Notes under the pieces: generated by a model
What the model was told of the DNA's origin: nothing
Database searches by the model: none
The model's input: the letters and a program-made list of their open reading frames with translations, nothing else
Translations under genes and position numbers: made by a program
Source: Diabrotica undecimpunctata
Lineage: Eukaryota; Arthropoda; Insecta; Coleoptera; Chrysomelidae
Direction of reading: 5' to 3'
Assembly (NCBI RefSeq): GCF_040954645.1
Contig: NC_092804.1
Location: forward strand, 40,267,753-40,331,752
DNA: 64,000 bases
Part shown: piece after piece, positions 45,953-57,188 of the stretch
Position numbering within the stretch: the stretch's first letter is position 1
How the letters are laid out: the number at the start of each line of letters is the position of its first letter

Positions 45953-47083
45953 TTAAATGTTTTTTAAATTCTTATCCCACATATCGGATTCAAATTTTGC
46001 ACCCATTGTGGCCATGGTATCCAGTAATGTTTTATTTGCCCTTTCTACTTGGCCGTTGCCTCTAGCCATTCCTACTGCAGTTGTAAACACTCTAATTCCT
46101 CTCTCTGCCATATAATTCAAAAATTCTTTTGAAACAAAAGCTGATCCTGATATCATTCGTTTGGTGTTACCAAATATTTTAAAAATTTCTTCTAAAGTAC
46201 AAATAACATGTTTACTTGATGTATCTGGGACAGCTTCAACAAACACAAATTTAGAAAAGGCATCAATCAAAACCAAGACGTATTTATTTTGAGATTTCGT
46301 TAACACAAATGGCCCTAAATGATCAGCATGGAGTGTATGAAACGGTCTAGCATATTTTGGAATGGAATGTAGATAGCCAGGCTTTTTTCCTCCCGGTTGT
46401 TTATGGTATAAACAGGCAAGACAAGCCGCAATGTATTTCTTAATAAATCTTCGCATTCGTGGAAACCAATACCGTTCTTTTATTCTTTCAATTGTTTTAT
46501 CCAACGCAAAATGTCCAATATCGTCATGATTCATTTTGACAATTTGCCAACGACAATTTTTAGGCACATACCATCTTCTACCATATTCCGTTATTTTATA
46601 AACTTTGTTTCCTCTTAAATCATATTTCTTGCAAGTATCCTTATGATTTACCTGATCTCCTGACAAAAGAATATCTTTAATTTTTTTTATTTCCGTATCT
46701 GTATCCTGTGCTTCTCTTAGATAGTCGTCTTCTTTGATGAGCATCACTTTAATTTCAAGACTTTCCTCTGCTTCAGTTCTTTCAAAGTTCCTACTTAAGG
46801 CATCTACATGTTGTAGTTGTACTCCTGATTTATGTTTTATTTCAAAGCAAAAATCTTGTAAACACAAAACCCATGTTGCTATTCTTGGGATTATTGTTTG
46901 TTTTACTAATGCATTTTTAACGGAATTGCAGTCTGTTATTACAGTAAAAGATCTTCCTGCTAAATAATATCTATACCTTTCTAAGGTTTTGACAATAGCC
47001 AAAAGCTCTAGTTCAAAAGAATGATATTTCTTTTCTTCTTTTTGTGGTTTGTTTGCTAAAATAGGCAATTCGATCATCAACAA
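45953..47083 (-). pseudogene. Gypsy RNase H and integrase core
   Basis: 376 open codons. RNase H end first (YHSFELELLAIVKTLERYRY, SFTVITDCNSVKNAL, HVDALSRN). Then the zinc-binding HHCC domain (HDDIGHFALDKTIERIKERY, with CLAC). Then the catalytic core (LHADHLGPF, LVLIDAFSKFVFVEAVP, GNGQVERANKTLLDTMA). The second catalytic site reads ISGSAFVS: the usual Asp and its neighbour are missing, so the integrase is expected to be inactive. Confidence 0.85.
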
Positions 47084-48040
47084 TTTGTGTTATTATGCCT
47101 CCAAATCCTTCTCTACTTGCATCCGTGTAAACTATTATGTCATGTTTCGGATTGAATATTGTTAAAATTGGTTCTGAGACTATAACTTTCTTCATTTCTT
47201 TAACAATTTTTGTTTCTTCTTCTGTCCATGTCCAATTTACATATTTTTTTAGTAATTGCGTCAATTTTGCAGTGCGTCTTGCAAAATTTGGTATGAACTT
47301 TCGGAAAAATGATATCAATCCAAGAAATTGCCTTAATTGATGCTGATTATTTGGCAAAGGAAATTTTTTTACTGACTCAATCTTATGTTTACTTGGTGAA
47401 ATTTTATTAAATGAAATTTCATATCCCAAGTAGGTAGTTTTTGTCATTAAAAATTTTGATTTGGAAAAAACAATTGGATTTGTTAAATCAGGCAATTTTT
47501 CTGGACTTTTGTGATAAAGCTTATTTCTTAAATAAACTGCCAATAAATTGACATCTTTGATTTGAGCAACTTCAATAGCAGATTTAATATGTTCGTCTCC
47601 AATAGCACCAATTATTAAAGAAATCTTATCTGACTCGGAAAAATTTACTTTAAGTTTATTAATTTTTGCTAAATGTTCAAAATAAAATTCATATAATGAA
47701 GAACCCTCTGTTGGTTTATGATGGGCTACGTCCATAAAAAGATCATAAGTATTTCGTGTACTTTGAAAAGTATTTTCTAACACTGATCTCCATTCTGCCC
47801 AAGAAAATTGAGACCATGCCACTTCATTTTCAATAAAACTAGCGTACCATGTTTTAGCGGTACCTCTAAGCTTAGAAAGCGCTTGAAATATAATGTAGTT
47901 ATCAGACCAACTATACGTCTTAGCATTGTGCTCTATTATTTCAATCCATCGATCTATATCTCCAATTAGTGGATCAAATTCAGGAATAAAACTGACGGAT
48001 TCAATGTTTCTATTCGTACAATTATAAGATGCAGATGGTG
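47013..48040 (-). pseudogene. Gypsy Gag joined to RT C-terminal part
   Basis: One frame reads Gag capsid-like sequence (FIPEFDPLIGDIDRWIEI, SKLRGTAKTWYA, SWAEWRSVLENTF, SLYEFYFEHLAKINKLKV). It passes at about 47500 directly into TTYLGYEISFNKISPSK, QLRQFLGLISFFRKFIPNFA and IIVYTDASREGFGGII, the end of RT and the start of RNase H. Zinc knuckle, protease and the RT YxDD box are absent, so an in-frame internal deletion fused the two. Confidence 0.8.
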
Positions 48041-48047
48041 AATTTAT

Positions 48048-48269
48048 TTATGTGGCATTTTCTTTAATTTGAGGCAAAGGCGAAGACGTATAGGTTCTAT
48101 TTATTTTTGAATGTTTAGATCTTTTTCTTGACTTACGTGCTCTTTTCGTTTTCGTATACCTTGACTCCCTTCTCCGCGAAGAATCGGTGGACGAAATAGT
48201 TGTGGTTTCACTACTGGAACTACTATTTCGCTTAGACTTTTTCCTTTTCGGCATTTTAGACACTTTCAA
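48048..48269 (-). pseudogene. Gypsy Gag N-terminal Arg/Ser-rich part
   Basis: About 70 codons, MPKRKKSKRNSSSSSETTT then a strongly basic Arg/Lys/Ser stretch, between the 5' LTR and the Gag body. It stops just before the Gag frame continues, so a frameshift or stop separates them. Confidence 0.65.
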
Positions 48270-48329
48270 TCACTTAACATTAAAAACAGTTCACTAAATT
48301 CTACCGTAGGTTCTTTAACACACTTCTGA

Positions 48330-48666
48330 TATCGTCTATTAAAATAGTATCGTCTATTAAAATAGTTAAAACACGTATTTACGTAAATATAGCTATTTTA
48401 TTAAATTAAATCAAACTCGTTCACAATGGTCATAATTAAATCACACCAAATTATTATCTCCCGTTCCGCTGTGTTTATCTGTCATCACCGAACTACTCGT
48501 GACCATATAAGGCAATTAGTGACCCAAGCCAATCACCGTATTAGAAGTTGAGTGTGACTTCACAATGTCATAACAGAACTACCAGTATTCCATCTTAAGC
48601 TGATTAGGACATTAGGAAGTTAGTGACTTAAGCTGATCAGCGTATTAGGATAATAGTGTGACTGCA
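48330..48666 (-). repeat. 5' LTR of the Gypsy element
   Basis: Partner of 44378-44714. Outer flank TATG at 48667-48670. The bases just inside (minus strand TCAGAAGTGTGTT) do not begin with the TGG expected of a tRNA-primed binding site, so the primer type is unclear. Confidence 0.88.
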
Positions 48667-48670
48667 TATG

Positions 48671-49700
48671 TTGCCCACCTATCTAATCGTGGTTTATGTC
48701 TTGTGTGTCACAGTGAAGTCGCTCTGATGAATCATTGGGCGCGAAAAGTGTCCTCCTTGTACAATCCTGTATGCATGAATACTAATATTTATATGTAATT
48801 ACGTAGCTAAAGATGAAACCAAAGCAAAAAAACTTATTTTAAAATTGTGGCTTATTCAAAGTAGAAATAGTAAATGTACGTTTACCGTGGTAAACGTACA
48901 TGTATAGACGATTTCTACCATTACCTTTAAAGCTCATTATGGCATTTCACTTGTGCAATTCAAACTCAAGCGACACATATGTTATTGCTTTTCACTGCGT
49001 TGTTTTGTTCTATGAAACCTTCTTAGTTCTTTGTTATTTCAGCCTTTTTAGCTCCTTTTTCTTTTTAAATTAATTTTCTTGTACAGTTACTGCTTCATAA
49101 TATTTTACCTTTGTATTAACGAGTGTTAGAGATTAGTAATTCCCTAACACTAACAAATTTAATTTCAATAAAAATGTTCATAAATAAGCACATCGTGCAT
49201 TTAAATTTAAATATTTTGTGCGCCTCTCTTTAAAACGATTGGGAAAAGTAATATGTTGTAAATTTTTTTCTTTATTATTTATAAAATAAACTGCATTATC
49301 AATTCTTGGAGTCTAGTTTCGTGGTAATAATTTGTGTATAAAAACAACACGATAAATATTTTGGTCAAGTTACGTCATTTAACGCTGATATTCTTCATTC
49401 AATAATTTTATAAATTTGTAATTTCTAATAATATGTAGTTTCTATTACAGGATGTTACATACAGTTTCTTGAAATGAATAAATCACAATAAAGGATTGTA
49501 ATTCTCCAAAGTCGATATTTTCTGGATAATCATGTAGCAAAATGTCGGGATGGCATCACACTTTTAGTCATATATTATTAGTCAATGATGATCTTTTATC
49601 GAATTCTTTGACTAAATCCGCATTCATTCATTCATTAAGCTTTACAATCCCTAGTGATTATAGCTAATGCCATGGCGTTTAAAATCCTATTCTTAGGTGA
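48671..49700 (+). other. Msh2 intron 2, no gene recognised
   Basis: AT-rich DNA. It holds a short inverted pair (gtaaatgtacgttta / taaacgtacatgta near 48870-48900) and no coding signal. Confidence 0.35.
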
Positions 49701-49791
49701 GGTCGATTATTCCTGTATGTCGTTTATAGTTTTCTGTGCGTCTTTGCAGCTGTCGTGACTTTTTTCAATTTCTTTCATTTTTAGTCTCAGT

Positions 49792-49802
49792 ATGGCGATC
49801 CT
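49792..49802. repeat. Target-site duplication, left copy
   Basis: ATGGCGATCCT, repeated exactly at 51176-51186 on the other side of the inserted LINE. Confidence 0.85.
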
Positions 49803-51175
49803 ACAGAATCAGGAGTCATTTCCAGAGATTGGCTGATGTCAACATTCATAACACTACCAAAAAAACCAAATGCAAAAGAATGCCAAGACCACCGGATAAT
49901 AAGTTTAATGAGTCATACGCTCAAAATATTTAAAAAAATTATACACCGAAGAATACACTTTAAACTTGAGCAGGACATAAGTGACACACAATTTGGATTT
50001 AGAAATACACTGGGAACGAGGGAAGCCCTGTTCGCTGTGAATGTACTTGTGCAAAGGTGTATGGATGTTAATCAGTCAGTATATATGTGTTTCTTGGATT
50101 ACAACAAAGCCTTCGATAAGGTCAGACATAACCGTCTTATCGAATTACTTGAAAAGAAAAACTTAGATATGAGAGACATCAGGATCATTAGCGCTAGGTA
50201 TTATAATCAGATCGCTGTGGTAAAAGAGAACGACGTCTTTTCAAATGAAATACAGATCGAGAGCAGGCAGGGCTGTGTCCTGTCTCCTACTTTGTTTAAT
50301 TTGTATTCAAAGGAAATAATCCAGGAAACACTAGAAGAACTAACTATGGGAATAAAAGTAAATGGCCGACCAATCAATAATATACGGTTTGCCGACGACA
50401 CTATTTTATTAGCGGAATGTCTTGAGGATTTACAACAAATGGTTGACAGAGTGGTAGAAGTCAGTGAAGAAAACGGACTGTCCCTAAACATAAAAAAGAC
50501 ACAATTTATGGTAATTACAAAAACCCAACAGCGCCAAGAAAACATAACAATACATGGAGAACAAATTAAAAAAGTTGAAAAATATAAATATCTGGGTACA
50601 ATAATTAACGAAAATAATGAGTACACAGAAGAGATTAAGGCAAGAATAGGACAGGCAAGAAATTCTTTCAACAAACTGAAAAAAGTACTCTGCAGCAGGG
50701 ACATTTCAATTTCTTTAAAGATAAGACTTCTGAGATGCTACGTGTACTCCGTATTATTTTATGGGTTAGAGGCTTGGACTTTAAAGAAAGATGTTTCGGA
50801 CAGATTGGAAGCCTTCGTGTTATGGGCCTATAGAAGGATACTAAGAAGAAGTTGGGTGGATAGAGTCACGAATGTCGAGGTGTTGAGAAGAATGGGAAAA
50901 GATAAAGAGGTTTTAAATACAATTAAAGTCAGAAAACTGCAATATCTGGGACATGTCATAAGGGGCGAGCGTTATAACTTGTTGCAATTAATAATGCAAG
51001 GAAGAATACAGGGTAGAAGGAGTCGCGGAAGAAGACGCATCTCCTGGTTAAATAATTTGAGAGCTTGGTTTAACTGCACTTCTGCTGACCTCTTTAGAGC
51101 AGCGGCGTCGAAAGTGCGAATTGCCATGATCGTTGTCAACCTTCTTAGAGGAGATGGCACGTGAAGAAGAAGAAG
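49803..51175 (+). mobile_element. 5'-truncated LINE with nearly intact RT frame
   Basis: A single frame, open from about 49803 to 51164 (the ATG at 49836 gives 442 codons), encodes most of an RT: ISLMSHTLKIFKKIIHRRI, QFGFRNTLGTREALFAV, CFLDYNKAFDKVRHNRL, SRQGCVLSPTLFNLYS and NNIRFADDTILLAECLEDL with the catalytic FADD. The family tail follows (YLGHVIRGERYNLLQLIMQG, GRRRISWLNNLRAWF). It ends in gaagaagaagaag. An 11-bp target duplication flanks it. No stop or frameshift and perfect duplications mark it as the youngest LINE here. The endonuclease is lost by truncation. Confidence 0.9.
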
Positions 51176-51186
51176 ATGGCGATCCT
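51176..51186. repeat. Target-site duplication, right copy
   Basis: ATGGCGATCCT, identical to 49792-49802. Confidence 0.85.
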
Positions 51187-52214
51187 CCCGTCTATCGGAT
51201 TGAACTTTGTTATGCCGTTTGTGACTTTTTATTTATAGAAAACCTTACTCCATTCTTGCCTTGATTGTCATCTCCACTGTACATAAATACATATTCTTCT
51301 TTTGTGATTTCTTCTGTTTTTTCCCATCTTACTTCTTGTATCGCAGCGATGTCTATTGTGTATTTTTTTAACTCTCTTGCTTCTTCTTCCATCTTACCAG
51401 TCTTTTACCTTCCCTTATATTTTTTATTTTTTGTTACCTGATCTTTGAACAAATTTAATCTTGTCCTTATTCTTTGCCAAATTCGTTGCCGTTGTCTGAG
51501 TTCTATTTATGTCTTTTGTTAGTTTTTTGGATTCATGTTTATCGTTGTTTTGTCTTTCTTCATTTCCACAAGTTTATGATGTTTCTAACTTCATTTCCAT
51601 TCTGTCTCGTCTACTATCAGTTTCCTGTATGCTATCTTTACTCCTTTACCTGCGGATCTAAAATTTTTTGCTTCTTGTCTAATTTTCATCTGTATTTTTC
51701 TATCACTCTTATTCAATTTTCCGTCGATATATATTTTTTTTGATCTTTAATTTCTTTTAATCTATATTTGTTTTTGAGGATTTTAGTTTTTATTCAAAGT
51801 TTGCCTTCTTTATAATGCCCTTTTGTGGTCCTATTTTACTTATTTCTTTAATTTTTCACTTTCAGTTTATGTTAGAAGAATTTGGTCACCCCATCTCTTA
51901 GTATCCTTTTATCTTCCGAATCTAGATCAAAGCCAATTATTACCAAATTGTTCTTAATTCTTTCGTTCTTTAATTTCGCTACTCTGTTGCTTAAACCAAT
52001 ATTTCTTTTCTTTTCTTTTGCCATTTTATCCATTCTCTCCATTTCGTTCATTTTATGTTTCAGTTCTATGATATTTTTTTTTATATTTTCGTTTTCTTCT
52101 CTTAGCTCTTTAAGCTCCTGTCTATACTGCTTCTGATTATCTTTTATTTCTTGGATATCTGTAGTTAGTTTTGTTACATTGTACGTCAGTTTTTCTAACG
52201 TTTTTAGTACTAGA

Positions 52215-53195
52215 TACCAGGCAGGGAAGACCGGAATAAAGGTGTACCCATACAAGCTGCTGCTACCTGGTACACGGATGGCTCAAAAACATCGGAGGGT
52301 GTGGGAACCGGCATAGTAGGGACAAATCAAGGGATAGATTTCCCGGTAAGTCTATCTAAGGATGTGACAGTTTTCCAGGTGGAAATAACTGCAATCCATC
52401 ACTGCGTGGAAGAAATAGAAAGGCAGGAAAGAACGTTCTGTTCAGTTGCTATCTTCACAGATAGTCAGGCAGCGCTTAAGGCACTCAATTCCGTAGAGGT
52501 CAATTCTAAGCTAGTATGGGATTGCGTGTGTGCCCTAAATAAACTAGGAGACCGTAGCAAGGTTACGGTAGCCTGGGTACCGGGGCACGAGGGTCATAAG
52601 GGCAATGAAAAAGCAGATGAAATTGCCAAACAAGGCTCATCATTGCCATTCATTGGACCGGAACCCTTCTGCGGAGTTGCTAAATCAGTAACAAGAACGG
52701 CTACAAGGAAGTGGGTAGCTCGCAAATCTCTGGAATGGTGGAGGAATTCACCAGGACAAAGACAGGCGAAACAGTTCATTACAGAACATTCGCCAAAATT
52801 TACGGCAGACCTAATAAGCAAAGACAGGAAAACAGTCAAGGTCATAGTAGGTCTTCTAACAGGGCACTGTAAGCTGAATAGGCACTTGAAGCTGATGGGA
52901 TTATCAGATGATGACCTGTGCAGATTCTGTCACCTCGAAGAAGAAACAGCAGAGCACATTTTATGTCAGTGTGACAGTCTGGCAAATGTGCGGTTCTTTG
53001 CATTAGGAGAAGAAAATCCACCGGCAAATACATGGAAGGCTACATGGAAGGTACAGTCTCGAAGCTACTAGACTTTATAAAAAGGGTCAGGCTAGAGAAT
53101 GTTATCTAGGACTAGAGGACCACAATAGATCTGAAAAGGTCGCAGTGGAATAGGCCGAAAGGCCACCTCTCTTAATCTAATCTAGTGCTAGATCC
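52215..53195 (+). mobile_element. I/R1/Jockey-type LINE 3' fragment with RNase H domain
   Basis: An open frame of about 280 codons (ending at the stop after 53068) encodes RNase H: AATWYTDGSKTSEGVGTG, VTVFQVEITAIHHCVEEIER, AIFTDSQAALKAL and VAWVPGHEGHKGNEKADEIA, which together carry the catalytic acidic residues. A C-terminal zinc-finger-like CRFCHLEEETAEHILCQC follows. EN and RT are missing. The RNase H frame has no stop, so this insertion is not very old. Confidence 0.88.
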
Positions 53196-53905
53196 ATTTT
53201 ATTTTCCTTTGGATTATTCCCCTTTCGCCCCTCCTCCTTTTTTGACTATTATCCGTATCATATTGGTTATCGTCACTATTCACTGTTAGTTTCAGCGCGT
53301 TCTAGTTCCTGTAGTTTCTGCAGCCCCGCGAAAGCGTCAAAAGACCAGTCTTCCCGTCGGATCTCTATTCGCTATCAGAACCACAATTACTACCGTCTTT
53401 TTATTTCAATTTCCAAATTACCGAATATAATTTACTTAAATACAATAGATTACATACAATCCAGTCTGCATACGATACAGTCAGCATACAATATATTAAA
53501 AGAAAACGATGGATCGCAACCAAAAATGAGTTTTTATATAGTTATCATTATAGTTAGAATAAATAAAATTAATTAAGCATCACTCATAATTAAGCTGGTA
53601 AAGCTTGGTGTTCCAGTATTCAAAGCAATATACCGACATATTGTTACCAACATCGCCTCTCTGCAAAGGCTGTACTTAGCCATTTGGAATCTACATTAAA
53701 TAGTTTTAGTGTAGTTTTCTTACTTATCTTCACATTTAATGATAAACACAAGACATTTTAGAGATCTACTCAAAGAAACAAAAAGTAAGTAAAGCTTTAC
53801 AATAAACTTCTATAAAAAACCTTAATACGAGTATACCGATTTTGACGGGTAACTTTGAGCTCAGATTGCAATAATTAGAAAACAGCCAATAAATTTGTAG
53901 TACGT
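53196..53905 (+). other. Msh2 intron 2, no gene recognised
   Basis: About 0.7 kb of AT-rich DNA with no open frame of note and no recognised repeat. Confidence 0.35.
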
Positions 53906-53907
53906 TA

Positions 53908-54180
53908 GCTATCATCATCATCAACAGCTATTCAGTCCACCGTTGAATGTAAACCTCGATTAGGTGTATCCATTAATTTCTGTTAACTATCATCATCATC
54001 AACAGCTATTCCATCCATCGTCGGATGTAAATCTCCCTTAGGTGTGTCCATTCATTTCTGTTTTTTGCATCCATTCGTGACCAGCCCTTGGCTTAATGTT
54101 CTGGTTTGAGATCTGCCTCTACTTATTTGCTCTTGGTAGCCATTCAGCAATTCGCTTTCTCCAACGGTTGAATAAATATT
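53908..54180 (-). mobile_element. LINE 3' end with a 78-bp duplicated terminus
   Basis: On the plus strand ctatcatcatcatcaacagc starts at 53909 and again at 53987, so the last 78 bases of a minus-strand LINE, including its ATG-triplet tail, are present twice with about 15 percent difference. Farther right the sequence (gtgaccagcccttggct, ctgcctctacttattt) fits the LINE tail coding part, broken. Confidence 0.6.
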
Positions 54181-54698
54181 TAAATTTATTTAAAATGATT
54201 ACAAATCTTCAAAACGTTTCGGTCCAGTCGGACCAGTGAAACCTAAAAGTATTTCCACTTTAAAATGACACAAACATAAGGTAAAATTTTAACTGCCAAA
54301 ACATATCGAAAATAATTCATAGATATAAGATAACAGAACGAAAATATCTTAAAATCAAAACTAAACAATAAAAAGAGAAATTATAAAGCAAGTAAACAAA
54401 TTAAAGTACACGAACATATTTATAAATAAAGACTTATCGAAAGAAATATATACCGCCTACATAAGTAACAACATAGTACTATAACCAACAGCAGAGACAC
54501 AACAACAAATTATACAAAACAGAAAGGAAAGAACAGCCACCTAAATATCTTTAGAATCAGTATGAATCGTCGTTTTTTGTTAGAGAATCGTTTCAGGAAA
54601 ATCCCGCATCTCCAGTTTAGCGTCGAAGAATTCTTTCCTTCCCGTCGCTATGCACGCGGTGCACTTTAATACTGCCCTCTTCTTTTTAGAGTGCCGTC
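54181..54698 (+). other. Msh2 intron 2, no gene recognised
   Basis: AT-rich. The short stretch caaaacgtttcggtccagtcggacca at about 54211 resembles the end regions of Penelope-like elements. 54400-54490 may hold a short LINE scrap (NKDLSKEIYTAYISNNIVL). Confidence 0.3.
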
Positions 54699-54699
54699 T

Positions 54700-55345
54700 T
54701 TCTACGGAGGTTGGCAATCGTAATGGCTATTTTGATTTTTGAACTTGCTGCTCTAAACAAATCAATCGATCTGCATAATGCCAATCACGTAGATTCTTCA
54801 ACCAAGAATTCTGCCTTCGGCCAACAGATTTTCTTCCTTGAATATTTCTCTATCTACCTTTTACTGTTACTCTTTTCTTGCATTATGAGTCCTCTCATCA
54901 CGTGGCGTAGGTATTCCAGCTTTCTTGTTCGAATAGTAATGATTAGTTCTGTTTTTTTACCAACCCCAGTAGTTCTTTATTTGTAATTCTATCAGTCCAT
55001 GATATTTTTAATATTATGCGGTATAACCAGAGTTCAAAAGCTTCGATTCTTTTTAAATTGCATTTTTTGAATGTCACAAGTCTCATCTCCAAATAATAAT
55101 AAAATATAATATAACATCGAATGGTACGTATTTCTGAACGTTAGGATTGACTTCATTCCTATAAATGCTGATCTGGCAATGTCTATTCGCCTGTTTATTT
55201 CTGCGGTATAATCATTGGTTTCATTGCTCAAAGTTCCCAAGTTCTGATATTTTTCTACTTGAGCTACCACGTTACCATTTATTGTCAATATGTGGTGTAT
55301 ATTTTGTATTTTTTTTTTGTAAGTTAAAACGTTAAGCATATTAAA
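54700..55345 (-). mobile_element. LINE RT C-terminal fragment
   Basis: The minus strand reads INGNVVAQVEKYQNLGTL, YTAEINRRIDIARSAF and, after shifts, ITNKELLGLVKKQN-like sequence with LLAEGRILG. The order matches the intact LINE at 49803-51175, so it is the same or a sister family, much decayed. Confidence 0.65.
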
Positions 55346-55525
55346 AATAAAATATTTCGGTGAGCACTAAATACTTTTCCAAATATGTAGTGTGTTCGTT
55401 AATTCTAGAGTAAAATCGTCGGTGGTTTTGTCATATATATTTTTGGCTACAATTTTCGCAGGATATGCCGGGGTTTCCAATGGGACAATGCCATTTGCAA
55501 TTCATTTAAAAACATCTGAATATCT

Positions 55526-56079
55526 AAGTGATGGATTTGACCGTTACTTGATGGACATTCATTTTATCTAACAATAAAACACTGAAAACTTCTGTTTTCA
55601 ACACTTCCACAAAATTTATTTTAAATTATTATCACTACAGCTGTTTCGATGAGACTGCCTTTTTCAAGTGATCTATTTTTGGCATGTGTTTACACTTTAT
55701 CGTCTTCGAACTGAATAACTTGAGGAGGGGAGAACTGTTTGTCTCAATTTGTTCATTCAGAATTATGTATGTATCCTTTAATTTGTTTATTTCTATAGAT
55801 TCTAATAAAGATAGCTTAAGGCCTTTATTTTGAATGTAAAGAATTTGAAATTCGTCATTAAAAGAATGATTAGGGTCTAGAAGGTGAAGTGCGTATATAG
55901 AGTCTGTTTTTCTATTATTAAAAGCCCTTTTATGTTCTGCTATACGTTTGATAAAAGTTCTACCAGTTTGACCGATGTAAGGTTTTGGTCACTCTGGCCG
56001 AAACAGCTCTAGTGATAATAATTTAAAATAAATTTTGTGGAAGTGTTGAAAACAGAAGTTTTCAGTGTTTTATTGTTAG
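55526..56079 (-). mobile_element. Penelope-like element fragment with GIY-YIG endonuclease
   Basis: Minus strand 56000-55700 encodes the C-terminal endonuclease of Penelope-like elements: KPYIGQTGRTFIKRIAEHKR, then AFNNRKTDSIYALHLLDPNH and LSLLESIEINKLKD. The YIG half, the R-x3-H motif and the later Glu can be seen. RT is absent. Inverted arms of 81 bp (55568-55648 and 55999-56079) enclose the domain, as in the terminal repeats of this class. ATCTGAATATCT occurs at 55514-55525 and 56080-56091, a likely 12-bp target duplication. It ends 138 bp before Msh2 exon 3. Confidence 0.8.
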
Positions 56080-56217
56080 ATCTGAATATCTGTAAACGGC
56101 ATAAAAGATGGTGACATTTAAATATTTTTTATACCTTATTATAGTAAATTTTATCACTTAAGTTAAACCATCCAAGTTTGCAATGAAATATTTACTTACA
56201 TATTCCTTTCATTTCAG

Positions 56218-56574
56218 AAAGCTCCATCTACTATTCGTTTCTTCAACCGAACTGAATTCTACTCTCTCCATGGAGACGACACCGCAGTGGCCGTGGAATG
56301 TACTTGCGCCAGAGTCAAATACATGGGTATGGAGCCACAGCTCAGCTACGTCACACTCAGCAAGGGTCAGTTCGAGATATTTCTAAGAGAACTGCTTTTA
56401 GTAAGACAGTACAGGGTTGAAGTGTATGTTAAAAAGGCTACCAAAAGTAATCAATGGCAGTTGGAATATAAGGGCTCTCCTGGTAATCTGAGTCAGTTCG
56501 AAGATTTATTGTTTGAAAACACGTCCATAAAGTTCAATAATGCTGTTATGTGTTTGAAGGTTTTCGCTAATAGG
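56218..56574 (+). CDS. Msh2: Msh2 coding exon 3: mismatch-binding domain I
   Basis: 357 bp, phase 0 to 0. Acceptor ccttcatttcAG at 56216-56217, donor AATAGG|GTAAGA at 56575. It encodes 119 residues of MSH2: STIRFFNRTEFYSLHGDD, YVTLSKGQFEIFLREL, LLLVRQYRVEVYVKKA and SPGNLSQFEDLLFEN. The last two are the most conserved pieces of domain I. As in other MSH2 proteins, the Phe-x-Glu mismatch-reading motif of MSH6/MutS is absent. The loop after LFEN is shorter than in vertebrates. There are no stops, and the base composition is clearly GC-richer than the introns. Confidence 0.95.
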
Positions 56575-56689
56575 GTAAGAATTATGTAGATTACCTCTTT
56601 GTCAATTTAATACGTACTTGCTTGAGTGTATTTAGTGCCTCTAATTACATCTGAAATTCTTAGATTTTAATTTCTGAATTTAACGTTTC

Positions 56690-57120
56690 CTTACTTTTTA
56701 TATCTACTTTTGGATTCCAGTCCAACCCAAGAGGAAGAAGAAGGATCCCAGTCTTCTTTATCTATCTCTCTCTCTTGTCGTTTCCTCATTGCTGAGGATC
56801 GTGATTTCCTACAATGCGGGCTGTCAATTCTCTCCATCTCTTGCGATTTTGGGCTGCTCTCATGGACTCGGAGAACGTCTCTCCAGTGGCTTTCTGTACT
56901 TGATCTGACCATCGGATAGGTGAGCGTCCTCTGCCTCTACGTCCTTCTACGTTTCCGCATACAATTAATCTTTCTAAGTTGTCATTGTCTCTTCTCGCAA
57001 TGTGGCCAAAAAACTTTAAAACATTTGCAAGACACTGAGAGGAGAGTCTGGTCTGAATGTTTAGCTCTTCGAGAATCGACTGATTGGATCTGTGCTCCGT
57101 CCACTTTATCTATACAAATT
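56690..57120 (-). mobile_element. LINE 3'-end fragment in Msh2 intron 3
   Basis: The minus strand reads KVFWPHCEKRQ-like remains, then RGRSPIRWSDQV-like sequence in one frame and TGETFSESMRAAQNREEWRE with LTARIVGNHDPQ in the next. This is the tail following RT of one insect LINE family. One or more frameshifts. Confidence 0.65.
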
Positions 57121-57188
57121 ATTAAATTTTTTATTAATTTTTCTATTACCTATATACTTACTTATAATACTTGCTAACTAGTGCCACT

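Larger units (their letters stand above)
44378..48666 (-). mobile_element. Gypsy-type LTR retrotransposon with both LTRs and an internal deletion
   Basis: A 4.3-kb element on the minus strand between two 337-bp LTRs and a 4-bp target duplication TATG. The order of coding parts is Gag, RT C-terminal end, RNase H, integrase. Protease and the RT catalytic region are missing, so Gag runs straight into the RT thumb region at about 47500. The few LTR differences indicate a fairly recent insertion, so a copy already lacking RT may have moved with enzymes from a complete relative (inference). Confidence 0.88.
49700..52212 (-). mobile_element. Older LINE with coiled-coil ORF1 and endonuclease start, split by a younger LINE
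   Basis: Minus strand about 52205-51872 encodes an ORF1-like protein: a long Lys/Glu coiled coil (KELREENENIKKNIIELKHK) followed by NNLVIIGFDLDSED, as in L1/Jockey ORF1 proteins. 51400-51210 encodes the start of an APE-type endonuclease (YTIDIAAIQEVRWEKTEEIT, VFMYSGDDNQGKNGV). The element is interrupted at 49803-51175 by the opposite LINE, and its sequence resumes at 49802. The RT part is missing to the left. Confidence 0.7.
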
